Origin: Coriobacteriaceae bacterium
GTDB lineage: Bacteria; Actinomycetota; Coriobacteriia; Coriobacteriales; Coriobacteriaceae
NCBI GenBank assembly: GCA_902835305.1
Contig: CADFMD010000001.1
Coordinates: 62,001-126,000 of the forward strand
Length of the DNA: 64,000 nt
Reading direction: 5' to 3'
The notes beneath the pieces are model-generated. The model did not search any database and was not told the origin of the DNA. It worked only from the letters and a program-made list of their open reading frames with translations. Shown here one piece after another: positions 23,464-30,426 of this stretch (positions are counted from its first letter, which is position 1; each line of letters starts with the position of its first letter). Both the position numbers and the translations under genes were made by a program.

Positions 23464-23691
23464 TGGTCAAAAAATGCCAAATATGAGTACTGTGACTAAT
23501 TTAGTCGCAGCATAATTGACCCCTTCAGACGTGATTTAAGCGTTTGGAGGGGTTTAAACTTGCGAAAATGCAGGAGGAATGACTGTAAAAGTGTTAGTTA
23601 ATGGACAATCGTAGATTATTCTGGTGGTCGTAAAGCTCAAAGTAATGTATCCATTTCGCTAGCAGTACTCATATTTGACGTTTTTTGACCA
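23464..23691. repeat. 228-bp element with 29-bp terminal inverted repeats (MITE-like)
   Basis: The left end (23464-23492) and right end (23663-23691) are inverted copies of each other with two mismatches, containing TGGTCAAAAAA and CAAATATGAGTACTG. The 170-base interior is AT-rich and encodes no protein. It lies between the PfkB kinase gene and the end of tatD, with the right end only 6 bases from the tatD stop codon. I see no clear target-site duplication. Confidence 0.7.
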
Positions 23692-23697
23692 CAGGGG

Positions 23698-24480
23698 TCA
23701 GCGAAGGCTAAAAACAGAGCGTGCATTTGTTAAAACTGTCGATTCGATGCGCTTTTCGTCACAGTTTTTGAGTGAGGCGATGCGTTCTGAGGTCCATGTG
23801 AGCGATCTGATGAGCGACTGCGCGCTTGTTTCCGTGTTTGCCTCCGCCGGTGCATCGGTCTCGAGCAGTAAACGGTCGAGTGGAATCTGTCGTGCGTATT
23901 CGCGTCCTCGTTTAGACGCGAGCATGCGTTCGTTGACGGAATAATAGCAGCCTGCGTTTCGTGCGCGGACGAGTTCGTCCGAAGTACCGCTAAACCAGTG
24001 GAAGATGATAACGGGGGAGTCGGGGTTTGGGATGAGCAATCCGTGCGATTCGAGGACGTCCAGTACGGTTCCTGCCGAACGAACGGCGTGAATTGATATC
24101 ACGCGCCCGGCAAGAGGATGCTGCACGAGAGTATCGCAGAGCCGGTCAAGTGCCTGCATTTGTAGCGGCTCACTTCCGGCAAAACGAGCGGAAAAGTCGA
24201 GTCCCACCTCGCCGATGTAGCGCTCTTGGGCGGCAACTTCGCAAAGCAGATTGACTTCGGCAGGACCGCAGCGGCCGTCGGCGAGCCACCAGGGATGGAG
24301 GCCGACGCCCGCGATAATGTTTGGGTAGCGGCTGCCCCGCTTTTTTGCTGCCTCGAAGTCGCGTGGGTCGACCCCGCAATCAAAGATCCCCAGCCCTATA
24401 GCCGCAGTTTCGTCGGCAACGGTATTCGGGTAAGTCATCAAATCAAGATGGCAGTGTGCATCAAATAACCGGGGCTCCAT
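23698..24480 (-). CDS. TatD family metal-dependent hydrolase
   Basis: This 260-residue TIM-barrel hydrolase has the metal ligands of the family: FDAHCHLD at the start, YIGEVGLDFS, ISIHAVRS, FHWFSG and LLLETDAP. TatD proteins are 3'-5' exonucleases or DNases acting in repair or quality control. The sequence is more divergent than housekeeping TatD. Its 3' end abuts the inverted-repeat element. It is co-oriented with tcdA 14 bases upstream, so the two are probably one transcript. Confidence 0.88.
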   Translation of the reverse strand: MEPRLFDAHCHLDLMTYPNTVADETAAIGLGIFDCGVDPRDFEAAKKRGSRYPNIIAGVGLHPWWLADGRCGPAEVNLLCEVAAQERYIGEVGLDFSARFAGSEPLQMQALDRLCDTLVQHPLAGRVISIHAVRSAGTVLDVLESHGLLIPNPDSPVIIFHWFSGTSDELVRARNAGCYYSVNERMLASKRGREYARQIPLDRLLLETDAPAEANTETSAQSLIRSLTWTSERIASLKNCDEKRIESTVLTNARSVFSLR

Positions 24481-24494
24481 CTCGGCGCGCTCCG

Positions 24495-25292
24495 CTAGTC
24501 CAGACGTTGGCCGTCGGCGCGCACGCGCTCGGTGCAGCGTCCGCTGATCTGGCGGATAACCTCGCCGGCAATCATCTGGCCCATGATGGGCGGCATAAAG
24601 CTCGCGGTTCCCAGCTCGGTGCGCTCGTGGATGTTGGAAGGGTCGCGGGGCTGGGTCTTTACCGACTCCTCGCAGCTAAACAGCACGTGAAGGCTCTTGA
24701 TGCCACGTTTTTTGCACTCTTTGCGCATGATGCGGCTCATAGGGTCGCGCACGGTGTCGAAAATGTCGGCAAAATGCAGGCATTCGGGATGGAGCTTGTT
24801 GGCCCCGCCCATGGAGCTAACCAAACGGATGTCGTGGTCCTGAGCATATTTGGCAATGGCGAGCTTGGCCGAAATGGTGTCGATGGCGTCGATGACGTAG
24901 TCGAGCTTGCCGTTCGTCTGCTCCAAAACGCCCGCGAAGAACCCATCGATGTTGTCGCTCAACAGGTATTCGGTACGCTTGATGACGGTGGCGGCAGGGT
25001 TGATATCGTTGATCATAGCTTCCATTACGTCCACCTTGCGCTTGCCGATGGTGCTATGAAAGGCGATGGCCTGGCGGTTGATGTTGCTGGGCGCGATGAT
25101 GTCCTTGTCCAGGATCACAAAATGACCGATGCCGCCGCGCGCGAGCGCTTCGCAGCAGTTGGATCCCACGCCTCCGCAGCCCAGCACCAGCACCGTGGCG
25201 TTGGCGAGTTTATCGAGCGCCTCACGGCCCATGATGATCTCGAGCTTGGTGTCGCGTGTCTCGACGGGAGCTGCGGCTGCGGTTTCGGTCAT
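24495..25292 (-). CDS. tcdA: tRNA threonylcarbamoyladenosine dehydratase (ThiF/TcdA family)
   Basis: This 265-residue E1-like enzyme has the nucleotide loop VLVLGCGGVGSNCCEALARGG, the Asp/Asn/Arg block SNINRQ, and the C-terminal TcdA wording (FMPPIMGQMIAGEVIRQISG). It adenylates and dehydrates t6A at tRNA position 37 to the cyclic form. AGGAC lies upstream of the ATG. The upstream intergenic region carries the antisense RNA described at 25415. Confidence 0.9.
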   Translation of the reverse strand: MTETAAAAPVETRDTKLEIIMGREALDKLANATVLVLGCGGVGSNCCEALARGGIGHFVILDKDIIAPSNINRQAIAFHSTIGKRKVDVMEAMINDINPAATVIKRTEYLLSDNIDGFFAGVLEQTNGKLDYVIDAIDTISAKLAIAKYAQDHDIRLVSSMGGANKLHPECLHFADIFDTVRDPMSRIMRKECKKRGIKSLHVLFSCEESVKTQPRDPSNIHERTELGTASFMPPIMGQMIAGEVIRQISGRCTERVRADGQRLD

Positions 25293-25379
25293 AGATGTCC
25301 TCCGATGGGGAAGCGGATCGTGTTTGGGCTATCGCCATTATAGGGATTATCACGATTCCATTTGAGCCCTAGGGGCTTG

Positions 25380-25408
25380 TTGAAATGAGGCAGGGATTCG
25401 CATAAGAT
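25380..25408 (+). promoter_or_regulatory. Promoter of the candidate antitoxin RNA
   Basis: TTGAAA at 25380-25385 is separated by exactly 17 bases from TAAGAT at 25403-25408. There is no protein-coding gene downstream on this strand for over 300 bases. The promoter points at the 3' end of the small peptide gene on the other strand. Confidence 0.75.
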
Positions 25409-25414
25409 GAAGCA

Positions 25415-25506
25415 GATGGCACCCGTTGCCGCGGGTTGGCCAACTCCCAAACACGTTTGTAGCGTGAGAAGTGGCCGTCTTCGCATTACGCGGGGGCGGC
25501 TATTTC
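25415..25506 (+). ncRNA. Candidate antisense antitoxin RNA
   Basis: A transcript starting about 7 bases after the TAAGAT box would run to a 27-base hairpin at 25474-25500 followed by TATTTCATT. The hairpin has an unbroken 11-bp stem as plus-strand RNA (with several G-U pairs). The minus strand would have C-A mismatches at those positions, so the hairpin is shaped for the plus strand. It overlaps the stop codon of the 28-residue peptide gene. The overlap at the 3' ends is the arrangement of type I antitoxins such as RatA and SR4. A short RNA of about 90 bases is predicted. Confidence 0.6.
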
Positions 25507-25586
25507 ATTCGACCTCCAATGTGGATGCCGAGCTCAACAGCCGCGATTACAAGCAACAACAACGTCAGGACATCGTCAATACTCAT
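25500..25586 (-). CDS. 28-residue hydrophobic peptide, candidate type I toxin
   Basis: The frame codes for a peptide starting MSIDDVLTLLLLVIAAVELG and ending in a short basic tail (GGRMK). GAAGGAGATGGACT gives a strong ribosome binding site before the ATG at 25586. One hydrophobic helix (about residues 6-21) should insert in the membrane, as in TxpA/BsrG and the so-called putative holin-like toxins. A LexA-type box lies 66 bases upstream, and an oppositely directed RNA overlaps its 3' end. Toxicity is inferred from this arrangement, not shown. Confidence 0.65.
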   Translation of the reverse strand: MSIDDVLTLLLLVIAAVELGIHIGGRMK

Positions 25587-25637
25587 AGTCCATCTCCTTC
25601 TCGGGTAGAGGGAGCTGGCCCATCTGCTTCTTGGCCC

Positions 25638-25666
25638 ATTGTATCTAAAAACGAACGCATGTTCTA
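25638..25666 (-). promoter_or_regulatory. LexA-type box and promoter of the peptide gene
   Basis: CGAACGCATGTTCT (plus-strand 25652-25665) matches the Gram-positive SOS box CGAAC-N4-GTTC. On the minus strand it overlaps a weak -35 (TAGAAC), 17 bases before TACAAT (25643-25638). A bound LexA would block this promoter. Confidence 0.65.
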
Positions 25667-25680
25667 TACTTAGTATCAAA

Positions 25681-25718
25681 TTAGATAATTAGACAAACAT
25701 CTAAATAACGAGTATAGT
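25681..25718 (+). promoter_or_regulatory. Promoter and operator of the SdpR/SdpI-like pair
   Basis: TAGACA (25690-25695) and TATAGT (25713-25718) are 17 bases apart. The dyad TTAGAT-N12-ATCTAA (25681-25704) spans the -35, a typical ArsR-family autoregulatory operator. Confidence 0.65.
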
Positions 25719-25752
25719 GTGCGCGTCGTGAGAGATAGTGAGAGGAGGCTCT

Positions 25753-26031
25753 ATGCCGGGAGAGGGTTTTAAGGCGCTGGCCGATCCTACGCGGCGGCGC
25801 ATTTTGGAGCTACTGCGCGAGGGCAACTGCACGGCGGGGGAGCTTGCTGCGCATTTCGATATCAGTAAGCCGTCGCTGAGCCATCACTTGGCGACGCTCA
25901 AAAACGCCGGGTTGGTGGCCGATGAACGTCATGGCCAAAACATCGTTTACAGCTTAAACACCACCGTCATGCAGGACTTGATCGGTTGGTTTATGGGCTT
26001 TACAAACACGGAAGGTGATAAGGATGAATAA
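25753..26031 (+). CDS. ArsR/SdpR-family autorepressor
   Basis: This 92-residue winged-helix repressor (FKALADPTRRRILELLREG, then ISKPSLSHHLATLKNAGLV) lacks the Cys pairs of metal-sensing ArsR proteins. It therefore looks like SdpR, which autoregulates its operon and is antagonised by SdpI in Bacillus. The ATG at 25753 has AGAGGAGG upstream. It overlaps the SdpI-like gene by 8 bases. A dyad in its promoter is the likely operator. Confidence 0.9.
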   Translation: MPGEGFKALADPTRRRILELLREGNCTAGELAAHFDISKPSLSHHLATLKNAGLVADERHGQNIVYSLNTTVMQDLIGWFMGFTNTEGDKDE

Positions 26032-26728
26032 CGAAAACAAGGGCATTCACCCCACGGGGGTATCGTCGCGCGTGTGGATTGCGCTGGTCGTTCTGTGCGT
26101 CGCCAATGTCGTAGCGCACCTCATGGTGATGCCGAGCTTGCCTGCGCAGATTCCCACGCACTGGGGCGCGAACGGCGCCGTCGACGGTTGGGGTCCTAGC
26201 TGGATGGCCTCCGCGCTCGGCGCGCTGCCTCTGGCGCTTCTCGCAATGTTCTGCGTGGTGCCGCGCATCGACCCCAAAGGCGAGGCATATCGAACCTCGG
26301 GCAAGTTCTATCAGGGCTTCGTAATCGCCTTCACCTTGTTCATGTGCGCCATAAGCTGGCTGGGAGAGCTTACGGTCTGGGGCGTGGTGCCGGCGGTCGG
26401 TTCGGTTAACGTGCTGATTTCCGGTGTTGTCGGTTTGCTGTTCATCGGCGTAGGCAACTACTTGCCGCGTGTGAAGCAGAACTATACGCTCGGTATCAAG
26501 ACACCTTGGGCGCTTGCCGATCCCGAGAACTGGCGCCGTACGCAGCGTTTTGGCGGCGCCTGCTTTATGGTGCTGGGTATTGGCCTGATTGTGATGGGCG
26601 TGGCAGGCAGCGTGCTTTCGAGTGAAGTCGTCGCCGCGGTGATTGCGGTTCTGGCGTTTGGTTCGGTTGGAGCCGTCTACGTCTACTCGTGTCTGTTGTG
26701 GCGCAAATCGCAGCGAGCCGCTCGTTAA
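26024..26728 (+). CDS. SdpI-like integral membrane protein
   Basis: This 234-residue protein has the DUF1648 start (MPSLPAQIPTHWGANGAVDGWG) and the SdpI signature GNYLPRVKQNYTLGIKTPWALADPENWRRTQRFGG. About six transmembrane helices are expected. In Bacillus, SdpI gives immunity to the SdpC toxin and sequesters SdpR at the membrane. No sdpC-like toxin gene is near, so here the pair may sense membrane stress or a foreign toxin. It is translationally coupled to the repressor gene. Confidence 0.9.
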   Translation: MNNENKGIHPTGVSSRVWIALVVLCVANVVAHLMVMPSLPAQIPTHWGANGAVDGWGPSWMASALGALPLALLAMFCVVPRIDPKGEAYRTSGKFYQGFVIAFTLFMCAISWLGELTVWGVVPAVGSVNVLISGVVGLLFIGVGNYLPRVKQNYTLGIKTPWALADPENWRRTQRFGGACFMVLGIGLIVMGVAGSVLSSEVVAAVIAVLAFGSVGAVYVYSCLLWRKSQRAAR

Positions 26729-26794
26729 GGTTGCGGAAAACTAGCGTACGCAGTTCATAGTATGTTCCGGGGGACTTTTCCCAGGTAGTATTAG

Positions 26795-26821
26795 GGGGTG
26801 TGGGCAACCATGCCCCTTTTT
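26795..26821 (+). terminator. Terminator after the SdpI-like gene
   Basis: A 9-bp stem with two G-U pairs (GGGGTGTGG with CCATGCCCC) and a GCAA loop is followed by five T. Confidence 0.8.
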
Positions 26822-26912
26822 CGTTACGTTTCAGAGCTGGTTTCCTCATTTCGTTTCTACTAAAGCGAATCAAGAATAGGGAAACAGCAGGTAGAAAGGA
26901 TAGAACAGGCAA

Positions 26913-28592
26913 ATGGCAGAGTTTATCTACCAGATGTATCAGGCTCGCAAGGCCCATGGCGACAAGGTAATCCTTGACGACGTGACCCTGAGCTTCTACC
27001 CCGGTGCCAAGATCGGCGTCGTGGGTCCCAACGGCATGGGCAAGTCGACCCTGCTCAAGATCATGGCCGGCATCGAGGAAGTTTCCAACGGCGATGCCAG
27101 GCTCACCCCCGGCTACACCGTGGGTATCCTGCAACAGGAGCCGCCGCTCGACGACGACAAGACCGTCATCGAGAACGTGCGCATGGCGTTTGGCGACATG
27201 ATTGCCAAGGTCGATCGCTTCAACAAGATCGGCGAGGAGATGTGCGACCCGGACTGCGACATGGACGCCCTCATGGCCGAGATGGGCAAGCTCCAGGACG
27301 AGATCGACGCCGCTGATGGCTGGGATATCGATTCCAAGCTCGGCCAGGCCATGGACGCCCTGCAGCTGCCCGATTCCGACATGCCGGTCAACGTGCTTTC
27401 CGGCGGCGAGCGCCGTCGCGTGGCCCTGTGCAAGCTGCTGCTCGAGGCTCCCGACCTGCTGCTGCTTGACGAGCCCACAAACCACCTAGACGCTGAGTCG
27501 ATCCTGTGGCTCGAGCACTTCCTTCACAACTACCAGGGCGCGGTGCTTGCCGTCACGCACGATCGCTACTTCCTGGATAACGTTGCCGAGTGGATCTGCG
27601 AGGTCGACCGCGGTCACCTTTATCCCTACAAGGGCAACTACTCCACGTATCTGGAGACCAAGGCCGCCCGTATCGAGGCGCAGGGCAACCGCGACGCCAA
27701 GCTCGCCAAGCGCATGGAGGCCGAGCTCGAGTGGGTACGCAGCTCGCCCAAGGCTCGCCAGGCCAAGAACAAGGCTCGTCTGGCTCGCTACGAGGAGATG
27801 GAGGCCGAGGCCCGCGCAAGCCAGAAGCTCGACTGGACCGATATCCGCATTCCCGTTGGACCGCGTTTGGGTAACAAGGTGCTCGAGGCCCATCACCTGC
27901 ACAAGGAATTCGACGGTCGCGTGCTCATCGACGACCTTTCGTTCACCCTGCCGCGCAACGGCATCGTGGGCGTCATCGGCCCCAACGGTGTCGGTAAGAC
28001 CACGCTGTTCAAGACCATCGTGGGCCTGGAGCCGCTGACTTCGGGCGAGCTCGAGGTGGGCGAGACCGTCAAGATCTCCTATGTCGATCAGAACCGTTCT
28101 GGCATCGACCCCGATAAGAACCTGTGGGAGGTCGTCTCGGACGGCCTGGACCACATGATGGTCGGCGAGACCGAGGTTCCGAGCCGTGCTTATGTGGCGA
28201 GCTTTGGCTTTAAGGGCCAGGACCAGCAGAAGCGCGCTGGCGTACTCTCCGGTGGCGAGCGCAACCGTCTGAACCTGGCGCTCACGCTCAAGCAGGGCGG
28301 CAACCTGCTGCTCCTCGACGAGCCCACGAACGATCTCGATGTCGAGACGCTGTCCTCACTCGAGGCGGCGCTGCTCGAGTTCCCGGGCTGCTCGGTGGTT
28401 ATTAGCCACGATCGTATGTTCCTGGACCGCGTCGCCACGCACATTCTGGCGTGGGAGGGCACCGACGAGAATCCGGGCAACTGGTATTGGTTCGAGGGCA
28501 ACTTCGAGGCCTATCAGGCCAACCGCATCGAGCGCCTGGGCGAGGACGCAGCCCAGCCGCATCGTATTCACCGCAAGCTGACGCGTGACTAG
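26913..28592 (+). CDS. ettA: Energy-dependent translational throttle protein EttA (ABC-F ATPase)
   Basis: This 559-residue protein has two ABC domains: Walker A GPNGMGKST and GPNGVGKTT, signatures LSGGERRRVALCK and LSGGERNRLNLAL, Walker B LLLLDEPTNHLD and LLLLDEPTNDLD. The inter-domain linker has the EttA wording WVRSSPKARQAKNKARL. There are no membrane segments. It binds the ribosomal E site and gates translation according to the ATP/ADP ratio. GAAAGGATAG lies upstream of the ATG. It is monocistronic with its own terminator. Confidence 0.96.
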   Translation: MAEFIYQMYQARKAHGDKVILDDVTLSFYPGAKIGVVGPNGMGKSTLLKIMAGIEEVSNGDARLTPGYTVGILQQEPPLDDDKTVIENVRMAFGDMIAKVDRFNKIGEEMCDPDCDMDALMAEMGKLQDEIDAADGWDIDSKLGQAMDALQLPDSDMPVNVLSGGERRRVALCKLLLEAPDLLLLDEPTNHLDAESILWLEHFLHNYQGAVLAVTHDRYFLDNVAEWICEVDRGHLYPYKGNYSTYLETKAARIEAQGNRDAKLAKRMEAELEWVRSSPKARQAKNKARLARYEEMEAEARASQKLDWTDIRIPVGPRLGNKVLEAHHLHKEFDGRVLIDDLSFTLPRNGIVGVIGPNGVGKTTLFKTIVGLEPLTSGELEVGETVKISYVDQNRSGIDPDKNLWEVVSDGLDHMMVGETEVPSRAYVASFGFKGQDQQKRAGVLSGGERNRLNLALTLKQGGNLLLLDEPTNDLDVETLSSLEAALLEFPGCSVVISHDRMFLDRVATHILAWEGTDENPGNWYWFEGNFEAYQANRIERLGEDAAQPHRIHRKLTRD

Positions 28593-28601
28593 TAGCAAGT
28601 A

Positions 28602-28631
28602 GAAAGGCCGCCAGCAAGGGCGGCCTTTCTT
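28602..28631 (+). terminator. Terminator after ettA
   Basis: AGAAAGGCCGCC pairs with GGCGGCCTTTCT around a short loop. This is a perfect 12-bp stem. Confidence 0.9.
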
Positions 28632-28872
28632 GTAGCAATTGCACTGCAGCTATGCCCTGGCTGCTGGTTTGATTCATAATCAAAGTCATCTCTTTGGGAT
28701 TAAAGCCCGTTTTTGCTATGAGTGATTTTCTAATTCCGTTTAAAACGTAAAGACGTATTGGGTTACAAGGACATAAGCAAATCGAATTGAAATATAACCA
28801 GTGCTGTAACGTTACAAAAAAGGTTATAGAATAGGAGTATCTTATAAGTCGCTCCTCTAGAAAGAAGAACAT
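28632..28872. other. AT-rich intergenic region before the peptidase-like gene
   Basis: Composition turns AT-rich here. A 12-bp perfect palindrome, TGTAACGTTACA (28805-28816), lies about 57 bases upstream of the next start codon, near a possible -10 (TATAGAAT), and may be an operator. No gene is seen. Confidence 0.4.
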
Positions 28873-30000
28873 ATGCTTTCGCGTCGTCGTTTTCTGCAAC
28901 TTGTCGCGTCTTCAATTGTCGCCTTAGCCGCACGTCCGAAAGAGGTTTTTGCTTCGACGGGCAATATTGATGGTGAGCAGATACAATTTACTTCAGAAAT
29001 TGCGCAAGAGCTTGCCGATAAATATATAAAGGGACTCCTCGGCTCTTCGTATACGCCTTCTGACCCTATTCCTTTTGTAGACGTTGATGGGTCCCCGCTT
29101 GGCTACATTGTTCCGGTTGTGACATTCAATAGAGCCGCGGGCTATTTGGTTTTAGATGCTTCAGATGATGAAATACTTACGGGATATCGTTTTGGAGACG
29201 GCTTAGTCAGCCCTATGGATCGGGGAGGAGATCTTGGTGTTGAGTCTTATTCTTTCAATAACCCAGTCGTAATGATCAATCCATTCGAATTCGGTGTGCA
29301 ATCTTTGGACGGTTCAATAACAACAAATTGCGGAAGAACAATCCCGGCTGTTTCCATAGAAGGACGGCCTGTCGTTTTATCGAATAAACCTTCAAGCTGG
29401 AACGATGTCGTAATTTACGCAACTCAAATGCAGGATTACACAGTATCTGGGTTTCGTTCCATTTCTCAGTTTATGTCATATGATGAAAGCGAGATTAAGA
29501 GGCTTACTGCCCACTATGCTTGTATGGTGACAGCTTTTTCGAACGTTGCGGAACTGTATGGCATTGCCAATTTATATAACGACCCTTCGCAATATATGCA
29601 GATATGGAATTACACCAATACCCATGCTCTTTCCGATGAAGAACAGACTGTTCCCGGCGTTGTTTTGGGCGGAACGCCGATATCAACCTGTGCAACGGGG
29701 TTTACAAATTACTGCGCAAGCAGAGGAAGTACTCTTATCGCCCGCACTGTCTCCTCTCCGGCTATCGCGAGCATTCAAAATGAGATTAACTCTAATAGAC
29801 CGAATGTTTTACATGCGAGTTTGTACAACGGATCAGCCCATTCTGTAACAGCGGAGGCTTACGCCACACTTACTGGTAAGAAAACTGGAGAGACAAGGCA
29901 GATGATTGGCATAGCGGACGGCTGGAATTCATCTTTATCCTTCCTGAAGTATGATCAGAGCTATTATGCGTGGACTTATGGAACGACTTTTTCGAAGTAG
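28873..30000 (+). CDS. Tat-exported papain-like (C10/C39-like) cysteine peptidase homologue
   Basis: The 375-residue product begins with a twin-arginine signal (SRRRFLQLVASS, Ala-rich h-region, cleavage near VFA). Residues 60-115 (AAGYLVLDASDDEILTGYRF) recall the propeptide of streptopain-type C10 peptidases. A possible catalytic Cys lies in TAHYACMVTAFSNVAELYG (about Cys217), a His in GSAHSVTAEAY (about His323) and a following IADGWNSS. The fold and activity are inferred from these spaced motifs. Composition is more AT-rich than in the flanking genes. It overlaps the start of a lipoprotein gene, which could encode a partner or inhibitor. Confidence 0.6.
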   Translation: MLSRRRFLQLVASSIVALAARPKEVFASTGNIDGEQIQFTSEIAQELADKYIKGLLGSSYTPSDPIPFVDVDGSPLGYIVPVVTFNRAAGYLVLDASDDEILTGYRFGDGLVSPMDRGGDLGVESYSFNNPVVMINPFEFGVQSLDGSITTNCGRTIPAVSIEGRPVVLSNKPSSWNDVVIYATQMQDYTVSGFRSISQFMSYDESEIKRLTAHYACMVTAFSNVAELYGIANLYNDPSQYMQIWNYTNTHALSDEEQTVPGVVLGGTPISTCATGFTNYCASRGSTLIARTVSSPAIASIQNEINSNRPNVLHASLYNGSAHSVTAEAYATLTGKKTGETRQMIGIADGWNSSLSFLKYDQSYYAWTYGTTFSK

Positions 30001-30370
30001 GACGATTCGTCTAGCTCTGTCTTTGGTGCTGATGGCTTCATTGGTGGGCTGTTCAACAAAGGAAGAGATATCGCGCGGAGGTTCCGGAGAAGTGACTGCG
30101 ACAGACTCAGGTTCATTAGAAATAGCTGGCGGGCATGCCGATGTGATGTTACAAGGAAAAGGCGTGCTTAGGTCGATTGATGCTGAAGACGCTGTCTGCT
30201 CAATAGAGGATTTGAAGACAGGTGAAACTGCATCGTACCGAGTTTCAGATAATGCTGCGAATATGATTGAGTCGATACCGACTGGAGCGCAGGTTTCTTT
30301 TAGATACTTTGCTCCGCAACTTGAGGATGAGCTTGCTTCTCTGGTGTCTATATGCGCCGATGACAACTAA
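29978..30370 (+). CDS. Small lipoprotein coupled to the peptidase-like gene
   Basis: Starting at the ATG at 29978, the protein has a basic start, a hydrophobic stretch and the lipobox ASLVGCSTKEE. The mature part of about 107 residues is beta-rich with two Cys (DAVCSIED and SICADDN). ATGs at 29951 and 29966 are also possible, and none has a clear ribosome binding site. It overlaps the preceding gene, so translational coupling is likely. No family is recognised. A C10 peptidase gene is often followed by its inhibitor gene, which makes that role conceivable. Confidence 0.65.
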   Translation: MERLFRSRTIRLALSLVLMASLVGCSTKEEISRGGSGEVTATDSGSLEIAGGHADVMLQGKGVLRSIDAEDAVCSIEDLKTGETASYRVSDNAANMIESIPTGAQVSFRYFAPQLEDELASLVSICADDN

Positions 30371-30383
30371 AAGGCCTGAATTC

Positions 30384-30426
30384 AAACGGCCTCGGATGGT
30401 CAATTGGCTATCCGAGGCCGTTTTTT
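30384..30426. terminator. Bidirectional terminator
   Basis: AACGGCCTCGGAT pairs perfectly with ATCCGAGGCCGTT around a loop of about 12 bases, with T-runs on the plus strand. It serves the lipoprotein gene and the convergent gene ending at 30425. Confidence 0.92.

Noticed and set aside
23575..23620. A short frame inside the inverted-repeat element (AGGAGGA before ATG)
   Set aside because: It has only about 11 codons, and the ribosome binding site is too close to the ATG.
25407..25673. An 88-codon plus-strand open frame in the toxin-antitoxin region
   Set aside because: It has no ribosome binding site and a random-looking composition, and it runs through the terminator hairpin. The stretch is better explained as an antisense RNA.
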